34,374 nt of DNA. It comes from DASWIP01 sp036397635. GTDB lineage: Bacteria > Actinomycetota > AC-67. Every line of letters starts with the position of its first letter. The stretch's first letter is position 1. Both the position numbers and the translations under genes were made by a program. Location: contig DASWIP010000034.1 in assembly GCA_036397635.1 (NCBI GenBank), forward strand, positions 1-34,374. Reading direction: 5' to 3'. The notes below the pieces were generated by a model that saw nothing but the letters and a program-made list of their open reading frames with translations, did not search any database and was not told the origin of the DNA. This document shows positions 30,537 to 34,374 of this stretch, in pieces.

Positions 30537-32195
30537 CTACTCCTCGGGCGGTTCCTCCCCGAACGCGAGGGCACCCAACTCGTCGTCGCCGACGGGGGGC
30601 TCGCTGCCGATCAGCGGCCGGCTCGCGAACAGTCGCGCCGCGGTCGCGACGCGCTCGTCACCTTGCTTGGCGAGCGCCCAGCCCGCGGCCTCGCACAGCA
30701 GGGCGGCCTGGTATGTGCGCGCCATCCCCCAGGCGAGCCGGCGCGCGCCCGCCTCGGACGGCTCGGCCATGAGTGGACGGAGTTGCTCGAGCGCTGACAG
30801 CACCGCGCGCTGCGGCTCGTCGAGCAGCGGCCCGTCGGCGGCGCGGGCGCGAGCCTCGACGTCCGCGAGGAACGCGCCGGCCGTCTCCGGCGAACGCACG
30901 AGCGCGCGCACCACGTCGAGGGCCATGATCGACGTGGTTCCCTCCCAGATGCAGTTCACGTGGCAGTCGCGCAGGATGCGCGGGATGCCGGTGTCCTCCA
31001 GATAGCCGGCGCCGCCGAAGCTCTCCATCAGGTTGCTGGTCGCCCAGACGGCCCGGCGTGCGATCGACATCTTCGCCAGCGGCATCACCACGCGTGCGAG
31101 CGCCTGGTCCTCGCCGGTCCGCTCCATCCGCCCGAGCAGCTCCGCGGCCCCGAACCCCAGTGCGACCATCGCCTCGTACTCGGCGGCGATGCGAGCGATC
31201 CAACCGCGGTGCGCCGGCAGGTCGGCCAGACGCCGCCCGAAGGCCTCGCGACGGTACGCGTAGTCGCGGGCCATGCGCAGCGCGAGTCCTACGGCCGCGA
31301 GGCTGCCGAACGCCGCATGCACGCGCGTCACGTTCAGCATCGCCGAGATCTTGGCGACGCCGCGGCCCAGATCGCCGACCGGGACCGCGACCGTGCCGTC
31401 CAGATCGAGCTCCGCCGTCGGCAAGGCTTTCGTGCCCAGCTTGTCCTTGAGCCGGCGCACGGTCAGGCCGTTCCAGGCCCCATCCGGTCGACTCAGCTCG
31501 AGGAGGAACAGCGACAGGCCGCGGCTGCCTTGCTCGGCGCCTTCGGGACGCGCGAGCGCGAGCGCCACGTCGGCAGTCGTGGCGGAGGTGAACCACTTCG
31601 TCCCGTGCAGCGTCCAGGTGCCGTCGGCTGCCCTGCGCGCCGTGGTGCCCGTCCGTCCGACGTCGGATCCGCCTTCTTTCTCGGTCATCCACTGACCCGA
31701 AGTCCAGCCTCCCTCGCGCGCGATCAACTTCGGCACATACCGCGCGGCCAGGTCGGCATCTTCGTTGAGCAGCACGCGCACCGCCGCGTCGGTCATCGAC
31801 AGGGGACAGTCCCCCGTCGCGGAGTGAGGGTTATACAGCGTCAGGATGCCGAACTGGACGGCGCGCGCGTGCTCGCCGAACCGATCCTCGTAGGGGATCG
31901 CGACGACGCCGTGCCGCTGGCCGATCTCGACGATGCGCAACCACGCCGGATCGACATCGATCCGGTCGATGCGCCGGCCCCAGGGGTCGAATGCGACGTG
32001 ACGTGGGGGGTTCGCCTCGGCGAGACGGGACAACGGGGCCATCTCGGTGATTGCGACCTCGGCCATCGCCTCCAGGTCCGGCAGCGCTTCGGCGTAGACG
32101 TCGGGCGGCAGCAGTCGTTCGAGCGCATAGCGCAACGCCGTGTCGGCGCGCCACGGGTGGGGAACCCTGGGCGGGTCCTGCAGGAACGGGTCCAT
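30537..32195 (-). CDS. AidB-like acyl-CoA dehydrogenase family protein
   Basis: The 552-residue flavoprotein has the acyl-CoA dehydrogenase fold with the long form of the AidB subgroup: LYNPHSATGDCPLSMTDAAV in the N-terminal part, SGQWMTEKEGGSDVG (FAD-contacting loop), GTKWFTSATTADVAL, RREAFGRRLADLP and NLMESFGGAGYLEDTGIPRI. The Glu of CIWEGTTSIMALDV occupies the catalytic-base position. AidB proteins bind DNA and protect against alkylation, but many relatives are ordinary acyl-CoA oxidising enzymes, so the role is open. The start is ATG 32195; no ribosome binding site is visible, so the mRNA may have a very short leader. It probably opens a transcript with the coiled-coil gene and perhaps the ANTAR gene. 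Confidence 0.92.
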   Translation of the reverse strand: MDPFLQDPPRVPHPWRADTALRYALERLLPPDVYAEALPDLEAMAEVAITEMAPLSRLAEANPPRHVAFDPWGRRIDRIDVDPAWLRIVEIGQRHGVVAIPYEDRFGEHARAVQFGILTLYNPHSATGDCPLSMTDAAVRVLLNEDADLAARYVPKLIAREGGWTSGQWMTEKEGGSDVGRTGTTARRAADGTWTLHGTKWFTSATTADVALALARPEGAEQGSRGLSLFLLELSRPDGAWNGLTVRRLKDKLGTKALPTAELDLDGTVAVPVGDLGRGVAKISAMLNVTRVHAAFGSLAAVGLALRMARDYAYRREAFGRRLADLPAHRGWIARIAAEYEAMVALGFGAAELLGRMERTGEDQALARVVMPLAKMSIARRAVWATSNLMESFGGAGYLEDTGIPRILRDCHVNCIWEGTTSIMALDVVRALVRSPETAGAFLADVEARARAADGPLLDEPQRAVLSALEQLRPLMAEPSEAGARRLAWGMARTYQAALLCEAAGWALAKQGDERVATAARLFASRPLIGSEPPVGDDELGALAFGEEPPEE

Positions 32196-32393
32196 AGAAG
32201 GAGGCTAGCGGCGGCGCGCGCGCGCGACAAGCAGGACGAGACGGCACGAGACGGCACGAGACGTCCACCCCCAGACCCGTGACTAGGCCCAACGGGCTGT
32301 ATGGAATTAGCCCGCGTTCGCTATGCACCCCGCCGCGCAACCCGCCGAGATACTGACCGTAGGCATGTCGGGTTTCGGCGGAGGGAGCAGCTG
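32196..32393. promoter_or_regulatory. Divergent intergenic region with a switch-like leader
   Basis: The 198 bases hold no gene. Near 32236-32263 the unit ACGAGACGGC repeats (two full copies and a partial). Further on, CGGGCT and AGCCCG near 32295-32316 form a small hairpin. Just before the protease start, CCGCCGA (32342-32348) can pair with TCGGCGG (32375-32381), which overlaps the GGAGGGAG ribosome binding site by 2 bases. AACCCG (32339-32344) can instead pair with CGGGTT (32369-32374). The two stems exclude each other. Regulation by this leader is inference. Confidence 0.4.
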
Positions 32394-34049
32394 ATGATGG
32401 CAGCTCGTTACACCGGGGGGCGAACCCCGGTTGCGATGTTCTTGTCGTTCTGTCTGGCTGTGGCGGGACTGGCCGCAGCCGGGGCCGCAACATCGATCGA
32501 GATGCAGCTTCCGTCGATCGATCCGGCGCTCAGTACCACATACCAAGACACGATCCCGCTGATCGTGCAGAAGCGAACCACGGACGGCTCGCCCGAGCGG
32601 TCCTTCGAGCGTCTCGGCGGGCATCTCACACGATCCCTCCCCATCATCGACGGCTTCGCCGGGACCCTGCCCGCCGCGGCGCTCGACGACCTCGCGCGGG
32701 TCGCCGGCGTGCGCACCCTCACGCTGGACCGTCGCGTCCACGTCCTCGAGGGCAGCACCGCCCCCGATTCGGTCTACCGCGACGTCATCGGGGCTCCCGC
32801 CGTATGGAGCGCGGGATACGACGGCACCGGGGTCACCGTCGCGGTCATCGACACCGGTATCGCATCTCATCCCAAGCTCGGGAGCCGGATCGTCAAGATC
32901 CCGGACCCCGTCACCGGTCTGTCGACCTCGTGCGTCAACTTCTCGGGAGAGGCTGGATGCGCTGACTCGTACGGCCACGGCACGTTCGTCGCCGGCGTGG
33001 TCGCGGCGGGCGGGACGCACAAGGGCGTCGCTCCCGGCGCGCGCGTGCTCTCGGTGAAGATCGCCGGCCGGGACGGCTCGGCGGATGTCAGCACGCTGCT
33101 CGCGGCGATCCAGTGGGTCGTGTCCTTCCGCGACACCTATGGGATCCGGGTTCTGAACCTCTCTCTGGGCACCGACAGCCCGCAGCCGTACCTGCTGGAT
33201 CCGTTGAACTTCGCCGTCGAGCGGGCCTGGAACTCCGGCATCGTCGTCGTGGTCGCCGCCAGCAACCGTGGCCCGGGACCGGCGACGATCACCAAGCCCG
33301 CCGATGACCCGTGGGTGATCACCGTCGGCGCGATCGACGATCGCGGGACGGTCGGCCTCGACGACGACTACGTGCCGAACTTCAGCGCGCGCGGTCCGAC
33401 GCTCTCGGATTCGTACGCGAAGCCCGACCTGGTCGCCCCAGGCGCTCACATCGTCTCACTGGAGGCGGCGGACAGCGCCATCGCCCAGAACTACCCCTCG
33501 GCCATCGGCGGCGGATACCGGCGGGGCAGCGGGACCTCGTTCGCCACCCCTGCGGTCGCCGGCACGGTCGCCCTTATGCTTCAACGCACCCCGTCGCTGA
33601 CGCCCAACCAGGTCAAGCACGCGCTGCTCGCCTCGGCGCGCCCAACAACGTCCAGCGATCCGTTCGCGGTCGGAGCCGGCGTCCTGGACGCCGCGACCGC
33701 CACGCTGCAGACCCCACAGGGCGAGGCCAACCAAGGACTGCTGCAGTCAAGCGGCACGGGCAGCTTGCATGCGAGCCGCGGCACCCTGCTGGTCACGGCC
33801 GGCGAGCTGGGCACCGTGGTCGAGGGCCAGTTGACCCAGCAGCTCACGCTGTTCGATCAGATCGGCTACACGACAACCGAGTGGACGGGCGCGAGCTGGC
33901 ACGGCGCATCCTGGCACGGCGCAAGCTGGCACGGCGCAAGCTGGCACGGCGCGAGCTGGCATGGCGCGAGCTGGCACGGGGTCGAGGATGAGAACGCCTC
34001 GTACGGCGAGCCGTGGCTCGGCAGCGCGATCTACGGAGCCTGGGGATGA
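32394..34049 (+). CDS. Secreted S8 subtilisin-like protease with Trp-pentapeptide tail (second copy)
   Basis: The 551-residue paralogue of the protease at 6087-7970 has a signal segment (about residues 13-32), a propeptide-like region and a catalytic domain with Asp153 (VAVIDTGI), His195 (YGHGTFVAG), Asn291 (VAASNRGPG) and Ser382 (RGSGTSFATP). Its tail carries seven Trp spaced exactly five apart, mostly W-H-G-A-S, and ends with IYGAWG. It lacks the poly-Gly linker of the other copy. ATG 32394 is chosen because GGAGGGAG lies 6 bases upstream; ATG 32397 is possible, and the longer frame to 32301 has no support. Its TGA overlaps the ATG of the next gene, so the two products are made in coupled fashion. 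Confidence 0.93.
   Translation: MMAARYTGGRTPVAMFLSFCLAVAGLAAAGAATSIEMQLPSIDPALSTTYQDTIPLIVQKRTTDGSPERSFERLGGHLTRSLPIIDGFAGTLPAAALDDLARVAGVRTLTLDRRVHVLEGSTAPDSVYRDVIGAPAVWSAGYDGTGVTVAVIDTGIASHPKLGSRIVKIPDPVTGLSTSCVNFSGEAGCADSYGHGTFVAGVVAAGGTHKGVAPGARVLSVKIAGRDGSADVSTLLAAIQWVVSFRDTYGIRVLNLSLGTDSPQPYLLDPLNFAVERAWNSGIVVVVAASNRGPGPATITKPADDPWVITVGAIDDRGTVGLDDDYVPNFSARGPTLSDSYAKPDLVAPGAHIVSLEAADSAIAQNYPSAIGGGYRRGSGTSFATPAVAGTVALMLQRTPSLTPNQVKHALLASARPTTSSDPFAVGAGVLDAATATLQTPQGEANQGLLQSSGTGSLHASRGTLLVTAGELGTVVEGQLTQQLTLFDQIGYTTTEWTGASWHGASWHGASWHGASWHGASWHGASWHGVEDENASYGEPWLGSAIYGAWG
33882..33974 (+). repeat. 15-bp coding repeats specifying Trp pentapeptides (copy 2)
   Basis: Successive 15-base units close to TGGCACGGCGCAAGC encode W-T-G-A-S once, W-H-G-A-S five times and a last W-H-G-V-E. 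The units are nearly identical at DNA level, more so than in the other protease, indicating a recent or ongoing expansion. Confidence 0.93.
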
Positions 34050-34374
34050 GCAGGGCTCCTCGGCGGCTCGTCCGTCGGGCTCCGCGGTCGAAGACGAGCG
34101 GCCACCGGCCGATGGTGACCGTCTACGTGATCGCGGTGACCGCCGCGGCGCTCGTGGCGATCGGCGCCACCATCGCCACGAGCGGCTGGCCCGAGCACAT
34201 CAAGTGGGTGAGCGTCGGCACCTTCTTCGTCCTGCTCGCCGCGGCCGAATACCTGATCGTCAGGTTCGAGTACAGGGGCGAGACGATCGCGCTGAGCCTC
34301 TTCGAGGCGGTCCTCGCCCCGGCGATCGCGGTGTTGTCGCCGCCGACGGTGGTCCTGACGGTCGTCGCCGCACA
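34046..34374 (+). CDS. Membrane protein related to the GGDEF-EAL sensor, N-terminal part
   Basis: A frame of 109 complete codons runs off the window edge. The ATG at 34046 overlaps the protease TGA (ATGA). After a basic stretch of about 22 residues (MSRAPRRLVRRAPRSKTS), at least three hydrophobic segments follow (VYVIAVTAAALVAIGATI; VSVGTFFVLLAAAEYLIV; AVLAPAIAVLSPPTVVL). The region LIVRFEYRGETIALSLFE aligns with VVVHLEFRRDAHTFSLSE in the N-terminal membrane domain of the GGDEF-EAL protein at 3530-5977, and hydrophobic segments match in order. It is therefore probably a second membrane sensor of the same type; whether it also ends in GGDEF or EAL domains cannot be seen. Confidence 0.8.
   Translation, partial: MSRAPRRLVRRAPRSKTSGHRPMVTVYVIAVTAAALVAIGATIATSGWPEHIKWVSVGTFFVLLAAAEYLIVRFEYRGETIALSLFEAVLAPAIAVLSPPTVVLTVVAA

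Noticed and set aside
33882..33974. CRISPR-like array
   Set aside because: The 15-base units are contiguous, without spacers, in frame and coding.

Overview
The window comes from a high-GC actinobacterium (Actinomycetota), most likely an uncultivated deep branch. The best evidence is a minus-strand core block: DtxR-type regulator, polA, FtsH-like protease, rpsA, coaE, DUF2203 gene and, past a small plus-strand gene, uvrB. This is an expanded form of the polA-rpsA-coaE-uvrB neighbourhood known in mycobacteria. GTG starts, 1-4 base stop/start overlaps, an LPATG sorting signal and a polA with a decayed proofreading domain agree with this. No RNA genes, CRISPR arrays, IS elements or replication origin were found.

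Layout. 1-3.5 kb: the tail of an MBL-fold hydrolase, a secreted orphan fusion of an Ig-like domain and a LivJ-like binding domain, a stand-alone receiver protein and an acyl-CoA dehydrogenase. 3.5-8 kb (minus): a secreted subtilisin followed by a membrane GGDEF-EAL c-di-GMP enzyme. 8.2-18.6 kb: the core block. 19-21 kb: an LPXTG-anchored LVIVD-type surface protein behind a long leader. 20.9-23.6 kb (minus): a polar amino-acid ABC transporter. 23.7-29.5 kb (minus): a liv branched-chain amino-acid-type ABC transporter, preceded by an ANTAR response regulator, a small coiled-coil protein and an AidB-like acyl-CoA dehydrogenase. 32.4 kb to the end (plus): a second subtilisin followed by the start of a second membrane protein.

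Two observations stand out. First, the subtilisin plus membrane-protein module occurs twice, about 26 kb apart and on opposite strands, with the same gene order. Both proteases end in tandem Trp pentapeptides (W-S-G-R-S type and W-H-G-A-S type). The two membrane proteins share a recognisable N-terminus, although the second is cut off by the window edge. This suggests a conserved cell-surface protease and c-di-GMP signalling unit. Second, the lipoprotein of the liv operon appears to be a natural circular permutant. After its lipobox comes the half that is normally C-terminal, then a linker, then the half that is normally N-terminal.

The genes suggest an aerobic heterotroph that takes up amino acids, oxidises acyl-CoAs, and invests in secreted proteolysis, surface proteins and second-messenger signalling. 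Functions are assigned from motifs and family knowledge only; no database search was run.
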